Positions 18,701 to 28,988 of a stretch of 64,000 nucleotides of DNA are shown one piece after another; positions within the stretch are counted from its first letter, which is position 1, and each line of letters begins with the position of its first letter. A program made the position numbers and the translations under genes. This DNA comes from Pantoea cypripedii (GTDB taxonomy: Bacteria; Pseudomonadota; Gammaproteobacteria; Enterobacterales; Enterobacteriaceae). The notes beneath the pieces were generated by a model. The model saw nothing but the letters and a program-made list of their open reading frames with translations, was not told the origin of the DNA and ran no database searches. The stretch lies in assembly GCF_002095535.1 (NCBI RefSeq), contig NZ_MLJI01000001.1, positions 1,291,832 to 1,355,831 of the forward strand, written 5' to 3'.

Positions 18701-19726
18701 ATGCTCCAGCCTGTTCTGCCGCTCACTACGCTGCCCGACTTCAATAATGAAGTGGCCGGGTTGATTCATGGTTATCTGTTCACCCCTGACCTGCCACCCC
18801 AGCGACTCAGCGCACGCGAAGCGGCGCAGCTGGCACGTCAGACCCTGCCGGAAGCCCATTTTCTCTGGCTGCATATCAACCTTAACCATGCTCGTGCTGA
18901 GCGCTGGGTCCAGGTCCATTTTGAAGTTGACAGTGATTTCTTCGATGAGATCCATTCCGCCTCGCCCCGCACCCGGTTGGCGCAGCAAAATGATGCGCTG
19001 CTGGCGGTCCTCAATGATGTGACTTTTAGCCAGGAAGAGCGCAGCGCGCAGAACGCTACCCTGTGGATGTGGTGTCGTGAACAGATCATCGTCAGCGCGC
19101 GCTACCGGCCGGTGGGCATGATTGAACGTATGCACCAGCAACTGGATCGCTTGCAGTTTCGCCAGCCGGATGCGGTGCTGCTGTGGTTGCTGGGCGAACA
19201 GGAAGCACAACTGGAGCAGGTGGTGCGCCGTTCCAGCGCGGCGGTGGATGCGATTGAAGAACGCCTGCTCAGCCCGGCGATCAAAGCCAACCGCAGCGAG
19301 CTGGGACGTCTGCGGCGTATGTTGCTGCGTATTCAGCGCTTGCTGGCACCGGAACCGGCGGCGTTATTCCGTTTGCTCAACCGGCCACCGGGTTGGCTGA
19401 AGCGCGAACAGTTGGGTGAGCTGCGAATTTTTACCGAAGAGTTTAGCGTGGCGTTAAACGATCTCGCCAGCCTGATGGAGCGTATTCGCCTGTTGCAGGA
19501 GGAGATTGCCGCCCGTTTGATGGAGCAGAGCAACCGCACGCTGTTTTTGCTGACGGTGATTACCGTACTGGCGCTGCCGATCAATATCGTGGCGGGATTC
19601 TTTGGTATGAACGTGGGGGGCATCCCGCTGGCGAGCAATCCACACGGCTTTTTGCTGCTGGTGTTGGTGGTGCTGGCGTTTACCCTGGTGGCGGGCTGGC
19701 TGGCACTGCGACGACCACACGAATAA
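18701..19726 (+). CDS. CorA-family (ZntB-like) cation transporter
   Basis: A 341-residue CorA-superfamily metal-ion transporter. It has a long cytoplasmic helical N-terminal domain, then two C-terminal membrane helices with the signature loop FGMNVGGIP (about residue 308). The overall form is that of ZntB-like zinc/proton or magnesium carriers, but identity to ZntB proper is limited, so the ion is not assigned. Its location beside the phosphate operon and Pho box may reflect counter-ion handling (speculative). Confidence 0.85.
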   Translation: MLQPVLPLTTLPDFNNEVAGLIHGYLFTPDLPPQRLSAREAAQLARQTLPEAHFLWLHINLNHARAERWVQVHFEVDSDFFDEIHSASPRTRLAQQNDALLAVLNDVTFSQEERSAQNATLWMWCREQIIVSARYRPVGMIERMHQQLDRLQFRQPDAVLLWLLGEQEAQLEQVVRRSSAAVDAIEERLLSPAIKANRSELGRLRRMLLRIQRLLAPEPAALFRLLNRPPGWLKREQLGELRIFTEEFSVALNDLASLMERIRLLQEEIAARLMEQSNRTLFLLTVITVLALPINIVAGFFGMNVGGIPLASNPHGFLLLVLVVLAFTLVAGWLALRRPHE

Positions 19727-19740
19727 ATCCTGCCTGAATT

Positions 19741-19831
19741 GCGCGATAAATCGCGCCGCTACAGGAACGTGCCATCCTGGGCTATAGATTTTAAACGCCG
19801 CAATGGCGCGTAGCGGCGCGATTTATCGCGC
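19741..19831. repeat. Palindromic intergenic repeat, inverted pair (F-R)
   Basis: GCGCGATAAATCGCGCCGCTAC (19741-19762) and its exact reverse complement (19810-19831) frame 91 bases between the convergent CorA-like gene and ldtB. Same geometry as the pair at 12129-12217. Confidence 0.85.
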
Positions 19832-19845
19832 AGGTTTTTGCGGGC

Positions 19846-19871
19846 AAAAAAAAGCCAGCCCGCAGGCTGGC
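19846..19871 (-). terminator. Rho-independent terminator of ldtB
   Basis: Read on the minus strand, GCCAGCC, a four-base loop and GGCTGGC (complement of 19854-19871) are followed by eight T residues. It lies 20 bases after the ldtB stop. Confidence 0.88.
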
Positions 19872-19890
19872 CTGATCTTATCCGTCAGGA

Positions 19891-20964
19891 TTAAGAATTA
19901 TTATTGGCAGTGGCGGTATTGGCCGCAGCCGGAGTCGGGATCACCGCGCCCTGCGGCGTCAGCGGTTCCTCTTTCGGCATTGCGTCAGGCGTTTCCTGTA
20001 CCGGGATCGGTGCAGGCTGCGCTTCACCTGCCGGACCATTGATTTTGGTCGGCATGCCGCTACGTGCCTGGATCGCGTTGTTCACCGCATCCTGATTGGT
20101 GCTGGCATCGGCAATCACTTTGGTCACCGCAGCAGTCAGGGTGATCGGCACGATTTCGCGCGAGTTGAACTGTTCTTCGGTGGTTGACAGCGGGTTGTGA
20201 ACCTCGATGTAGCGCGAACCGTCTGGCTCGACGGAGGCTTTCACTGGCTGGTCAACAAACTGGACGCGCGTACCGACTGGCACGTTGTCGAACAGCCATT
20301 TGATGTCATCCGCACGCAGACGCACGCAACCGTGGCTGACGCGCAGGCCGATACCAAAGTTGGCGTTGGTGCCGTGCACGGCATACAGGCGACCGATGTA
20401 CAGCGCGTAGAGGCCCATCGGGTTATCCGGGCCTGCCGGGAACACTTCCGGGATAATTTCACCGCGTGACGCGTATTCGGCGTGCATCGCTTTAGTCGGG
20501 GTCCAGGTCGGGCCGGCTTTTTTGCGCTGTACGCTGGTGGTCCAGTTGATCGGGGTATCTTTACCCAGCTCACCGATACCGATCGGCAGCACTACCACGG
20601 TTTTGGTGCCTTTCGGGTAGTAATAAAGACGCATTTCAGCACTGTTGATCACAATACCTTCGCGCGGAGCGTCAGGCAAAATCAGCTGCTGCGGGATCAC
20701 CATGTTAGTACCGGCTTTCGGCAGATAGACGTCAACACCCGGATTGGCTTCCAGCATGTTGCTGAGGCCCATCTGGTATTGCGCCGCAAAGGCTTCCAGC
20801 GGAAGTCTGCTGTCCTGAGGCACAGTGATTTGGATGTTTTCGCCGATCAGACGGCTGTTAGCAGGCGGTAGCGGATAAACCACCGCAAAGGCCGACTGGC
20901 TGAACGCCGCCAGTACGAGGGCGAGTGAAGCGAACGCGCGAATGCTCTTTTTCATGTTTTTCAA
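19891..20964 (-). CDS. ldtB: L,D-transpeptidase LdtB (YbiS)
   Basis: A periplasmic L,D-transpeptidase that anchors Braun lipoprotein to peptidoglycan. A signal peptide ends at SAFA (about residue 27). The region from residue 28 to about 310 follows E. coli YbiS closely, including [14 protein letters not shown] and [18 protein letters not shown] blocks, and the catalytic HGTN...SHGCVRL with His197, His211 and Cys213. Odd feature: a 50-residue Pro/Ala/Thr/Asn-rich tail beyond the usual end (357 against 306 residues). On the minus strand TATAAT (complement of 21033-21038) is a likely -10. Confidence 0.93.
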   Translation of the reverse strand: MKNMKKSIRAFASLALVLAAFSQSAFAVVYPLPPANSRLIGENIQITVPQDSRLPLEAFAAQYQMGLSNMLEANPGVDVYLPKAGTNMVIPQQLILPDAPREGIVINSAEMRLYYYPKGTKTVVVLPIGIGELGKDTPINWTTSVQRKKAGPTWTPTKAMHAEYASRGEIIPEVFPAGPDNPMGLYALYIGRLYAVHGTNANFGIGLRVSHGCVRLRADDIKWLFDNVPVGTRVQFVDQPVKASVEPDGSRYIEVHNPLSTTEEQFNSREIVPITLTAAVTKVIADASTNQDAVNNAIQARSGMPTKINGPAGEAQPAPIPVQETPDAMPKEEPLTPQGAVIPTPAAANTATANNNS

Positions 20965-21141
20965 GTCGTTATAGCCGTGTTTCAGGCATGTCAGTGTGTC
21001 GAACCCATCTTGGTCTTATTGACCCGCTGCGCATTATATGTGCATAGAAGCGGTGATGGGAATCACGATTTTAACAGGTTGATGATACTTTACGTAAAAA
21101 CCTGTAATAACCCTTCTGTGTTATTTTTCGCTGGTCTGCAT

Positions 21142-22956
21142 TCAGGGCTGCCAGAGTGTCACTTCCCCGCTGAGTTTGCGGTTGAGAAAGAACGCCGCGC
21201 TGATCAGCGCCAGATGGGTCAGCGCCTGTGGCATATTGCCCAGCGCCATGCCGTGCGGGGTGAATTCCTCGGCATACAACCCCAGCGGATTGGCATAGCT
21301 CAGCAACTTTTCAAACTCGAAATGCGCTTCGTGCACCCGTCCCGCGCGCGCCAGACACTCCACATACCAGAACGAACAAGCGGCAAAAGAACCTTCGCCA
21401 CCCTTCAATGCATCGGCGGGCGTTTCGCTGATGTTGTAGCGCCGTACCAGTCCGTCGCTCACCAGCTGGACTTTGATGGCATCCAGAGTAGCGATCCAGT
21501 CGGGATCGGTGGCACCGACAAAGCGTACCAGCGGCATCAGCAGCATCGACGCATCAAGAAAGCGGCCACCCCGCGTGGCGGTAAAGTGGCCCAGCTCCGG
21601 GTTCCAGAAGTTCTGCCAGATATCGGCACGGATGGCGCTGCGTTCCCGATCCCAGCGCTCGTAGGGCATCGGCAGTGAACGTTTCAGGCCGAGCCGTAAA
21701 GCGCGATCCAGCGCCACCCAGCACATCAGACGCGAATGGAGAAAATGCTCCGGCTCACCACGCATCTCCCAGATCCCGGCGTCGGGTTGCTGCCAGTGAT
21801 CGCACACGTAATTGATCATGTTGACCACGTGCTGCCAGCCGCGCTGGGAAATCGCCTCGCCATATTTGTTGGCGAGATAGATGGTGTCCATCAGTTCGCC
21901 ATAAATGTCCAGCTGCGTCTGCCGCCAGGCATCGTTACCGATGCGCACCGGGCGCGAGTTGGCGTAGCCGGAGAGATTCAGCAGCTCGGTTTCGTGCAGC
22001 TCGGTGCTGCTGTCGAGACGATACATCACCTGCAAATGCGGCCTGTCGTCATGGCTATGTTCAACACAGCGGCCAACCCAGTGGGTAAAGTGTTTCGCTT
22101 CTTCGACATAACCGAGGCGCATCAGGGCATACATGCTGAATGACGCATCACGGATCCAGGAGGCGCGATAATCCCAGTTGCGCTCACCGCCCAGTTCTTC
22201 CGGCAGACCAAAGGTGGCGGCAGCGGCAATCGAACCGTGCTGGTGGGAAGTCAGCATTTTCAGCGCCAGCGCGGAACGCGTCACCATTTCCTGCCAGCGG
22301 CCGCGATAGGAACTGTGGCGGCTCCAGCGCCGCCAGTAGTGCAGGGTGTCACGGAAGCAGTGCTCGGTGGCAATCTTGTCCAGATGCGGATCTTCATCGC
22401 TGCCAAACACAAATTCGGCGTATTCGCCTGCCTGTAAGGTGAAATCGGCGGTGGCCGCGTGGGTTTCCCGCGTCATCACTACGCTGGCGCTGAGGCGCAG
22501 CGAAGGCTGGCTTTCGGCATGGAAGGCGATACCACCGGGGCGTACTTCGGTCCGGGTTTCTGCACGGGCGTAATCGTGGCGCGGTGAGCACAGCAGTTTG
22601 AAACGCGCGGAACCGCGTACCATTTTCACCCGGCGCACCACGCGCGGCAGCTTGCTGCTGTCGTCGCAGATCGGCATGTAATCGGTGATCTCCGCCACGC
22701 CCTCATCGCCGAGCCAGCGGGTTTGCAGGATATTGGTATCAGGCAGATAGAGTTGCTGCTGGCGCGCATTTTTCCACTGCGGTGCCAGCGAAAACAGACC
22801 CGCTTCGTCGCTGTCGAGCAAGGCGCTAAACACGGACGGGCTATCGAGTTCCGGCCAGCACAGATAATCAATGGTGCCATCGCTGGCGACCATGGCGCAG
22901 GTACGTAGATCGCCGATTACGCCATGGTCGTCAATTTTGCGTTTGATTTCGCTCAT
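21142..22956 (-). CDS. Glycoside hydrolase family 15 protein
   Basis: A 604-residue cytoplasmic GH15 protein of the glucoamylase/trehalase group. The N-terminal beta-sandwich domain (about 1-220) begins with the typical IDDHGVIGDLRTCAMVASDGTIDYLCWPE-type block. The (alpha/alpha)6 catalytic domain shows RNWDYRASWIRDAS and, near the C-terminus, EGSFAACSFWYVECL and EEFTPHG, which carry conserved acidic residues. The substrate could be trehalose or an alpha-glucan. No signal peptide. GGAGGCAGG precedes the ATG. No carbohydrate genes adjoin it. Confidence 0.88.
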   Translation of the reverse strand: MSEIKRKIDDHGVIGDLRTCAMVASDGTIDYLCWPELDSPSVFSALLDSDEAGLFSLAPQWKNARQQQLYLPDTNILQTRWLGDEGVAEITDYMPICDDSSKLPRVVRRVKMVRGSARFKLLCSPRHDYARAETRTEVRPGGIAFHAESQPSLRLSASVVMTRETHAATADFTLQAGEYAEFVFGSDEDPHLDKIATEHCFRDTLHYWRRWSRHSSYRGRWQEMVTRSALALKMLTSHQHGSIAAAATFGLPEELGGERNWDYRASWIRDASFSMYALMRLGYVEEAKHFTHWVGRCVEHSHDDRPHLQVMYRLDSSTELHETELLNLSGYANSRPVRIGNDAWRQTQLDIYGELMDTIYLANKYGEAISQRGWQHVVNMINYVCDHWQQPDAGIWEMRGEPEHFLHSRLMCWVALDRALRLGLKRSLPMPYERWDRERSAIRADIWQNFWNPELGHFTATRGGRFLDASMLLMPLVRFVGATDPDWIATLDAIKVQLVSDGLVRRYNISETPADALKGGEGSFAACSFWYVECLARAGRVHEAHFEFEKLLSYANPLGLYAEEFTPHGMALGNMPQALTHLALISAAFFLNRKLSGEVTLWQP

Positions 22957-23074
22957 CCTGCCTCCTTTACGCTATTCCATTGTTAACTATAGCCGAAGCG
23001 GTTTTTACGGCTGTGGCGGGGCACAGAAGGATAACTTCTATACTGAGGAGACACCTGACAGAAAGGAGAACGTG

Positions 23075-23854
23075 ATGGCGCTGGTAAAACAGAAAGTGGC
23101 GGTGGTGACCGCTTCCGATTCAGGCATTGGGCGCAGCTGTGCACTGATGCTGGCCGAGGCGGGCTACACCCTCGGTATCACCTGGCGTTCGGACGAAGAG
23201 GGGGCGCATGAGACTGCGCGCCAGGTTGAAAGCCGTGGTCAGCAGGCGCAGGTACGGCAGCTGGATCTTTCCGATCCACAGGCCGGTGGGCAGCAGCTGG
23301 TGCAGCTGATTGCGTCGCTCGGGCGGATTGATGTGCTGGTCAACAACGCCGGAGTGATGACCAAAGCGGATTTTCTCGATGTCACCTTTGAAGACTGGCG
23401 CAAAGTATTCAGCGTCGACGTCGATGGGGCGTTTGTCTGTGGTCAGATTGCCGCCCGCTATATGGTGGATCAGGGCAACGGCGGACGCATTATCAACATC
23501 ACCTCGGTGCATGAACACACGCCATTACCTGATGCGGCGGCATACACCGCAGCAAAACACGCCCTCGGCGGCCTGACCAAATCGATGGCCCTCAGCCTGC
23601 TTCCGCATCATATCCTGGTGAATGCGGTGGCCCCCGGCGCGATAGCGACGCCGATGAATCATCTGCGTAACGAGGAGGCACGCAGTACGCGCATGCCGGA
23701 AATCCCCATCGGGCGACCGGGTGACACGCGCGAAGTGGCAAGTTTAGTGGCCTGGCTATGCTCGGAGTGGGCCACCTACACCACCGGACAATCGTTTGTT
23801 GTCGACGGTGGCTTTATGCTGGCGAACCCGCAGTTTAAGGGATATCACAATTAA
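23075..23854 (+). CDS. yohF: Short-chain dehydrogenase YohF
   Basis: A classical SDR oxidoreductase of 259 residues, closely resembling E. coli YohF, an acetoin-reductase-like enzyme of uncertain substrate. It has an N-terminal cofactor-binding TASDSGIG (in place of TGxxxGxG), NNAG, the catalytic Ser of NITSVHEHTPLPDAAAYTAAK with Tyr and Lys, and the ending GFMLANPQF. The ATG at 23075 follows GAAAGGAG. Convergent with yohD with a four-base overlap, as part of a yohF-yohD-yohC-pbpG block. Confidence 0.9.
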   Translation: MALVKQKVAVVTASDSGIGRSCALMLAEAGYTLGITWRSDEEGAHETARQVESRGQQAQVRQLDLSDPQAGGQQLVQLIASLGRIDVLVNNAGVMTKADFLDVTFEDWRKVFSVDVDGAFVCGQIAARYMVDQGNGGRIINITSVHEHTPLPDAAAYTAAKHALGGLTKSMALSLLPHHILVNAVAPGAIATPMNHLRNEEARSTRMPEIPIGRPGDTREVASLVAWLCSEWATYTTGQSFVVDGGFMLANPQFKGYHN

Positions 23855-24426
23855 TCGACGCGGCGGCGGTTCCAGCGACGGATAACGTAGCGCAGCAGGA
23901 TGGCAAATCCCACCGCCGCCACCAGCCACAGCAGATGTTTGAAGTGCTGATCGAGTTTATGCAGCCACGGGGTGATGATCTCCCCGGCAAAATAGCCGAG
24001 GGTGACAAAGATCAGCGCCCAGAGTGCGGCCCCAAGCACATTCAGCAGGAAAAAGCGCAGGGGTTTCAGGCGGCTGGTGCCGATGATAATCGGCCCGACA
24101 ATGCGGAAGCCGTACATAAAGCGCACGCCTATCACAAACAGGCTGGGGTGACGCTGAATCAGGTGGCTGGCTTTGTGGATGGTGTCCTGATGTTTTTTAA
24201 AACGGCGCAGGATACGGGTGCCAAAACGACGGCCGAGCCAGAACAGCAACTGATCGCCAATAATGCCGCCCCCCATCGCGGCCAATACCACGCCGCCGAA
24301 GTGCAACAAGCCTTCATGTGCTGCCACCCCTCCCAGCAGGGTAAAGGTTTCCCCCTCGGCGATACAACCAATCAGCAGCGCCAGATAGCCGTACTGGCTA
24401 ATTAATCCGTTGATATCAAGATGCAA
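23851..24426 (-). CDS. yohD: DedA-family membrane protein YohD
   Basis: A 191-residue DedA-family protein (SNARE-associated/VTT fold). These proteins translocate undecaprenyl phosphate or phospholipid and support membrane potential. Signature elements: GGGIIGDQLLFWLGRRFG, RFMYGFRIVGPIIIG and the ending with a basic tail RRWNRRRVD. The start is a TTG at 24426 (HLDINGLISQYGYLALL) with GGAGG five bases upstream; no ATG is better placed. Divergent from yohC. Confidence 0.9.
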   Translation of the reverse strand: MHLDINGLISQYGYLALLIGCIAEGETFTLLGGVAAHEGLLHFGGVVLAAMGGGIIGDQLLFWLGRRFGTRILRRFKKHQDTIHKASHLIQRHPSLFVIGVRFMYGFRIVGPIIIGTSRLKPLRFFLLNVLGAALWALIFVTLGYFAGEIITPWLHKLDQHFKHLLWLVAAVGFAILLRYVIRRWNRRRVD

Positions 24427-24592
24427 ATCGTCCTCCCTGTTGTTATCAACCCTTGTAACAGTCTACACCCGCAGGCGATTTTTTGTGCCGCTTGCCGCAA
24501 AAACGACAGCGCCGATTATACTTGAAGTGAAGCTGCCTGCGCTGGTCAGCCTGAGCGTTGGGGGCAGCCCGTCGCATCAGAGGAGTGATTTT

Positions 24593-25180
24593 ATGAATCA
24601 TGTCTGGGGACTTATCGCGCATCCTAATCAGGAAATGCGCGACATCAAGCAGGAAAACGAGAGCGTCTCGCACCATTACACCCACCATGTTCTGCTAATG
24701 GCGGCGATCCCGGTGATCTGTGCCTTTATTGGCACCACACAGTTGGGCTGGAATCTGGGCGAGGGGCAATTTGTACAACTCAACATGCTGACCGGTATTG
24801 GTCTCGGCATTCTGTTTTATCTCGTCATCCTCGGTGGGGTGGCGGTGATGGGACGTGTTATCCACTGGATGGCGCGTAATTATCCGCAACGACCCAGCAT
24901 TCAGCGTTGTACCGTGTTTGCGGGCTATGTAGCGACGCCGCTGTTTATGAGCGGCCTGGTAGCGCTTTATCCGCTGGTCTGGCTCTGCCTGCTGGTGGGG
25001 ACGCTGGCGCTGGTGTACACCGGTTATCTGTTATTCGTCGGTATCCCGGTATTCCTCAATATCGATAAAGAAGAGAGCCTGCGTTTCTCCGGTTCGACGT
25101 TGGCGATTGGGGTGCTGGTGTTTGAAGTGCTGCTGGCGTTAACCGTGATTCTGTGGGGCTATGGACCGAAGCTGTTCTGA
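24593..25180 (+). CDS. yohC: Yip1-domain inner-membrane protein YohC
   Basis: A 195-residue, five-segment inner-membrane protein of the YIP1 superfamily, the same length as E. coli YohC and with the same hydrophilic N-terminus [14 protein letters not shown]. Function unknown. Start at 24593 is preceded by AGAGGAG. A terminator follows. Confidence 0.9.
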   Translation: MNHVWGLIAHPNQEMRDIKQENESVSHHYTHHVLLMAAIPVICAFIGTTQLGWNLGEGQFVQLNMLTGIGLGILFYLVILGGVAVMGRVIHWMARNYPQRPSIQRCTVFAGYVATPLFMSGLVALYPLVWLCLLVGTLALVYTGYLLFVGIPVFLNIDKEESLRFSGSTLAIGVLVFEVLLALTVILWGYGPKLF

Positions 25181-25191
25181 CTTGCCTGGCT

Positions 25192-25215
25192 GGGCGGCCT
25201 TGTGCCGCCCTTTTT
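25192..25215 (+). terminator. Rho-independent terminator of yohC
   Basis: GGGCGGC (25192-25198), five-base loop, GCCGCCC (25204-25210) and a run of five T residues, 11 bases after the yohC stop. Confidence 0.88.
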
Positions 25216-25374
25216 GATCCCCTCCTGATTTTTAACGCCCGGAAACAATCTCTCCAGGAAATTTCGCAGAGAACCACGTATTATGCTGTCGCCAGCCCGC
25301 ATCCCATCTGGCCTGATGCGCGCGGCCTGTGCGATAGCACAGCACAAAACTCCTCACCGGATTTTTTTGACACG

Positions 25375-26325
25375 ATGTCTGCAAAAATGCGTATTTCTTT
25401 ACTGTCGCTGGCGCTGATGATCGGCGCACCGGCAGTGACTACACCTGTTCTGGCCGCGCCTGCTGCGCTGTCAAATCTGGCACCTGTCGCACAACCGCAA
25501 ATTGCCTCAGGCAGTGCGATGATTGTCGATCTGGATAGCGGCAAAGTGCTGTATTCCAGCCATCCCGATCGCGTCCGTCCGATCGCCTCACTCACCAAGC
25601 TGATGACGGCGATGGTGGTGCTGGATGCCAAACAGCCGCTGGATGAAATGTTGTCGGTGGATATCAGCCATACCCCGGAGATGCGCGGCGTGTTTTCCCG
25701 CGTCAAGCTGAACAGCGAAATCAGCCGTCGTAATATGCTGCTGCTGGCGCTGATGTCATCGGAAAACCGTGCTGCTGCCAGCCTGGCGCACCACTATCCG
25801 GGTGGCTACGATGCCTTTATCCGCGCGATGAATGCCAAAGCACGCTCCCTTGGCATGACCCATACCCGCTATGTGGAACCGACCGGGCTCTCGATTCAAA
25901 ACGTCTCCAGCGCGGAAGATTTGATCAAGCTGGTGAAAGCGACGCGTCAGTATCCGTTGATTGGTGAACTGAGTACCACCAAAGAAGACACTGCGGTGTT
26001 TAAACACCCGAACTATGCGCTGCCGTTCCGTAACACCAACCACCTGGTGTACAAAAATGACTGGCGCATCCAGCTTACTAAAACCGGGTATACCGACGAA
26101 GCGGGCCACTGCCTGGTGATGCGCACCTTTATTAACAATCGCCCGGTTGCGCTGGTGGTGCTGGATGCCTTTGGCAAATACACCCACTTCGCGGATGCCA
26201 ATCGTCTGCGCGACTGGCTGGAAACCGGCAAAGCCGCCCCGGTACCGGCGGCGGCGCTGGCGTATAAAAAACAGAAAGCCTCACAAACTGCGAGCAACGG
26301 CGCTCAGGGACAGAACGTCGAATAA
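25375..26325 (+). CDS. pbpG: D-alanyl-D-alanine endopeptidase PBP7
   Basis: A periplasmic low-molecular-weight penicillin-binding protein that cleaves peptidoglycan cross-links. The product is 316 residues from the ATG at 25375, with a signal peptide ending VLAAPA. The three serine-hydrolase motifs are present: SLTK (Ser72), SSEN and TKTG. The C-terminus is a Lys/Gln/Asn-rich tail. It follows yohC as in E. coli; the longer open frame from 25153 covers the yohC terminator and is rejected. Confidence 0.93.
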   Translation: MSAKMRISLLSLALMIGAPAVTTPVLAAPAALSNLAPVAQPQIASGSAMIVDLDSGKVLYSSHPDRVRPIASLTKLMTAMVVLDAKQPLDEMLSVDISHTPEMRGVFSRVKLNSEISRRNMLLLALMSSENRAAASLAHHYPGGYDAFIRAMNAKARSLGMTHTRYVEPTGLSIQNVSSAEDLIKLVKATRQYPLIGELSTTKEDTAVFKHPNYALPFRNTNHLVYKNDWRIQLTKTGYTDEAGHCLVMRTFINNRPVALVVLDAFGKYTHFADANRLRDWLETGKAAPVPAAALAYKKQKASQTASNGAQGQNVE

Positions 26326-26331
26326 TCTGTC

Positions 26332-26361
26332 GCAGATGCCATCCGGCCGGGTGGCATCTGC
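26332..26361. terminator. Hairpin after pbpG
   Basis: GCAGATGCCA (26332-26341) and TGGCATCTGC (26352-26361) make a perfect 10-bp stem with a GC-rich loop, directly after pbpG. No T-run follows on the plus strand, so a terminator role is uncertain. Confidence 0.5.
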
Positions 26362-26498
26362 AAAAAGTCTTATCGTCATGACCCATGTTTTACGCATTCA
26401 TTCCTATAGTTTCACGATTGCCAAAGGCCTACACTAGCCGCCACAGACACACAATAAGATGCGTCTGCAGACTGTTATTGCGCTGGAATCTCACTCTT

Positions 26499-28937
26499 AT
26501 GTTTACGTTTCGATCTCTTTTTGCTCCTTTCCTGCTGTTAATGGCCCTGGCCGCACCGGCGATGGCACTGGCTGATGACAGTGCTGCCGCGCCTGCGCAA
26601 GAGGATACGACGCCGAAGGTTAACGCTTCGGTCGAGCTGCCTAAAATGCAGAAAATTCTCGACAAGATAAAAGGTCAGGTGTCGGGAAATACCAATGAAA
26701 ACCAGCTCAACCAACTCAACGAGATGGCGCTGGAACTCTCCGGCAACGCCGATACGCTTGGGCAGGCGTTGATCCCTCAGCGTCAGCAGTTAGATGCCCA
26801 GCTGGCGGTCCTTGGCCCGGCACCCAAGCCTGATAGCGGCATGAAAGAAACGCCGGAAGTGACGCGTAAGCGCAGCACGCTTGAGAGCCAGAAAAGTAAG
26901 CTGGACGATCAAATCAAGCAGGCGGAAGGCATCAAAAACGGTGCGCTGGTACTGTCGTCGCAAATCGTTAACCTGCGTCGTGACCAGTTGAAAAGCCAGC
27001 TGGCGCTGAATTCCGGCAGTATTTTCGGCCCGCGTTTCTGGTCACCGCTGGTCAGCACTCAGGATCTTGATGGCGAGAAAATCAGCGACTTCCTGAGTGA
27101 ATTGCAGGATACCGCTGCACTGTCATGGGAACCGGGCTGGCGCTTTGGCACCATTGGCTGGCTGATCGCCGCCATGCTGGTGATGACGCTCGGACGTCGT
27201 TATGGCGAAGAGTTTCTCGCGTGGGTCAGTATCCACAAAATGCCGGAAGGGCGTCTGCGCCGCAGTTTCCTGGCTACCGCCATCGCGCTGACCACCCTGG
27301 CGGCAGTGGTGCTGACCTTCAACTTCTTTGCGCTGGCGTTTGCTCGCCGTGATGAAGTGTCGACCGATGTGCAGGATTTCATCGTGCGTCTGGTACAGCT
27401 CAGCGTCTATTGCGGCCTGATCGCGGGCTTAGGGCGGGCTTTCCTGTCGACCCGTCGCCCCAGCTGGCGTTTACCCAGCATCTCGAATGAAGTGGCGCAG
27501 GCGCTGAAACCCTTCCCACCCATTACCGCTGCGCTGGTGTTTATTTTCCAGACCGCCGAATCATTCAACTACAGCGTCGGCACCAGCCTCAACACCACCA
27601 TTTTTGCCAACGGCCTGACGGCGCTGCTGATTGGTGGTACCGGGCTGGCGATCAGCATGCGTACCAACCGGGTACGTCGCCGTATGGTGCAGGCGGGTAA
27701 CCCGCCGGAAGCGCGTTCCACCCTGGTGGGCCTGATTCAGATGGGGCTGACGCTGACGGCGCTCGCCATCCTGGTGTTCCTGGTTATTGGCTACGTCGCA
27801 CTGGCGCGTTTCCTCAGCTATGAATTGATCTGGTGCGGTATTCTGTTTGGTTCGTTCTATTTCCTTAGCCAGCTGATTACCGACGGTTGTGACACGCTGT
27901 TTTCGACGCAAAACAGCAGCGGCAAACGTATTCAGAGTTCACTCAATATTGATGAACGCCACCTGCAACAGGCGGCTACGCTGCTCGGCGCGCTGGGTAA
28001 AACTGCGCTGATTGGCTTCGTTGCGCTGGCGCTGCTCAACGGGACGTTTGCCTCGTCGACACCGATTGAACTGATCCAGAAGGTGATTGAATTCTGGGGC
28101 GGTAAAGGGCTGGAGTCGCTGAACATTGTTCCGGCACACCTGGTCAACGCTATCCTGTGCCTGGTGGTGGGCATTTACGTGCTGCGCGCAGTACGCCGCT
28201 GGCTGGATAAAGAGTTCCTGCCAAAAACCACCATGGATGCCGGCATGCGCGTGTCGCTGGTGACGCTGTTCAGCAATGTCGGTTATGTCCTGATTATCCT
28301 GCTGACGCTGTCGATCATGGGCCTGCAATGGAACAAGCTGGCGTGGATCGTCAGCGCCCTGTCGGTAGGTATCGGTTTCGGTTTACAGGAGATTGTGAAG
28401 AACTTTATCTCCGGCCTGATTCTGCTGACTGAGCGCCCGGTAAAAGTGGGGGATTTGGTGAGCATCAGCGGCATTGAAGGGGATATCCGCCGTATCAATG
28501 TTCGTGCCACCGAGATTCAGCTCAGCGACAAATCCACCGTGATTGTGCCGAACTCGCAGTTTATCTCGCAAAACGTGCGTAACGCGACTATGGGTAACGC
28601 GCAGGGCGTGGTCACCATCCCGCTGACCTTCCCGCTCGATATCGATCCGGTGCGGGTGCGGGAACTGCTGCTGGAAGTTTACGAGGAGAATGAACGCATC
28701 CTGGAAACGCCCGCGCCGTCGGTGTCGTTTAAGGAGCTGTCACCCGCGGGTATCGTGCTGAGCGTAACCGGCAACGTTGCCAGCCAGCGTCAGATCTCCG
28801 GAGCCAAAAGTGATTTGCTGTTCGATATTCTCACGCGGCTGCGTAAAGAGGGCATCGTGCTGTCAACGCCGCAGACGATGATCATCGAACGCCGCGCGCA
28901 GCAGGCCGCCGCAGGTGACAGCGAGCCGTTAGCCTAA
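26499..28937 (+). CDS. Large MscS-family mechanosensitive channel (DUF3772)
   Basis: An 812-residue multi-domain MscS-family channel of the inner membrane. A signal peptide ends at AMALA, then comes a periplasmic DUF3772-type coiled-coil region (about 30-190), about eight membrane segments, and the MscS pore/beta-domain near residues 590-720. The pore-lining helix region reads ALSVGIGFGLQEIVKNFISGLILLTERPVKVGDLV, and the beta domain includes STVIVPNSQFIS. It is longer than YbiO and shorter than MscK. It is inserted between pbpG and dld, which are adjacent in E. coli. It ends at a perfect palindromic repeat. Confidence 0.88.
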   Translation: MFTFRSLFAPFLLLMALAAPAMALADDSAAAPAQEDTTPKVNASVELPKMQKILDKIKGQVSGNTNENQLNQLNEMALELSGNADTLGQALIPQRQQLDAQLAVLGPAPKPDSGMKETPEVTRKRSTLESQKSKLDDQIKQAEGIKNGALVLSSQIVNLRRDQLKSQLALNSGSIFGPRFWSPLVSTQDLDGEKISDFLSELQDTAALSWEPGWRFGTIGWLIAAMLVMTLGRRYGEEFLAWVSIHKMPEGRLRRSFLATAIALTTLAAVVLTFNFFALAFARRDEVSTDVQDFIVRLVQLSVYCGLIAGLGRAFLSTRRPSWRLPSISNEVAQALKPFPPITAALVFIFQTAESFNYSVGTSLNTTIFANGLTALLIGGTGLAISMRTNRVRRRMVQAGNPPEARSTLVGLIQMGLTLTALAILVFLVIGYVALARFLSYELIWCGILFGSFYFLSQLITDGCDTLFSTQNSSGKRIQSSLNIDERHLQQAATLLGALGKTALIGFVALALLNGTFASSTPIELIQKVIEFWGGKGLESLNIVPAHLVNAILCLVVGIYVLRAVRRWLDKEFLPKTTMDAGMRVSLVTLFSNVGYVLIILLTLSIMGLQWNKLAWIVSALSVGIGFGLQEIVKNFISGLILLTERPVKVGDLVSISGIEGDIRRINVRATEIQLSDKSTVIVPNSQFISQNVRNATMGNAQGVVTIPLTFPLDIDPVRVRELLLEVYEENERILETPAPSVSFKELSPAGIVLSVTGNVASQRQISGAKSDLLFDILTRLRKEGIVLSTPQTMIIERRAQQAAAGDSEPLA

Positions 28938-28950
28938 ACGATGGCAACCC

Positions 28951-28984
28951 CCCGTAGCGGCGCGATAAATCGCGCCGCTACGGG
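28951..28984. repeat. Extended single copy of the palindromic repeat
   Basis: A perfect 16-bp inverted repeat (CCCGTAGCGGCGCGAT, AA, then its complement) lies between the convergent mscS-like gene and dld. It is the longest symmetric version of the repeat in the window and, with 16 GC-rich pairs, could stop transcription from both sides. Confidence 0.85.
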
Positions 28985-28988
28985 CAGA

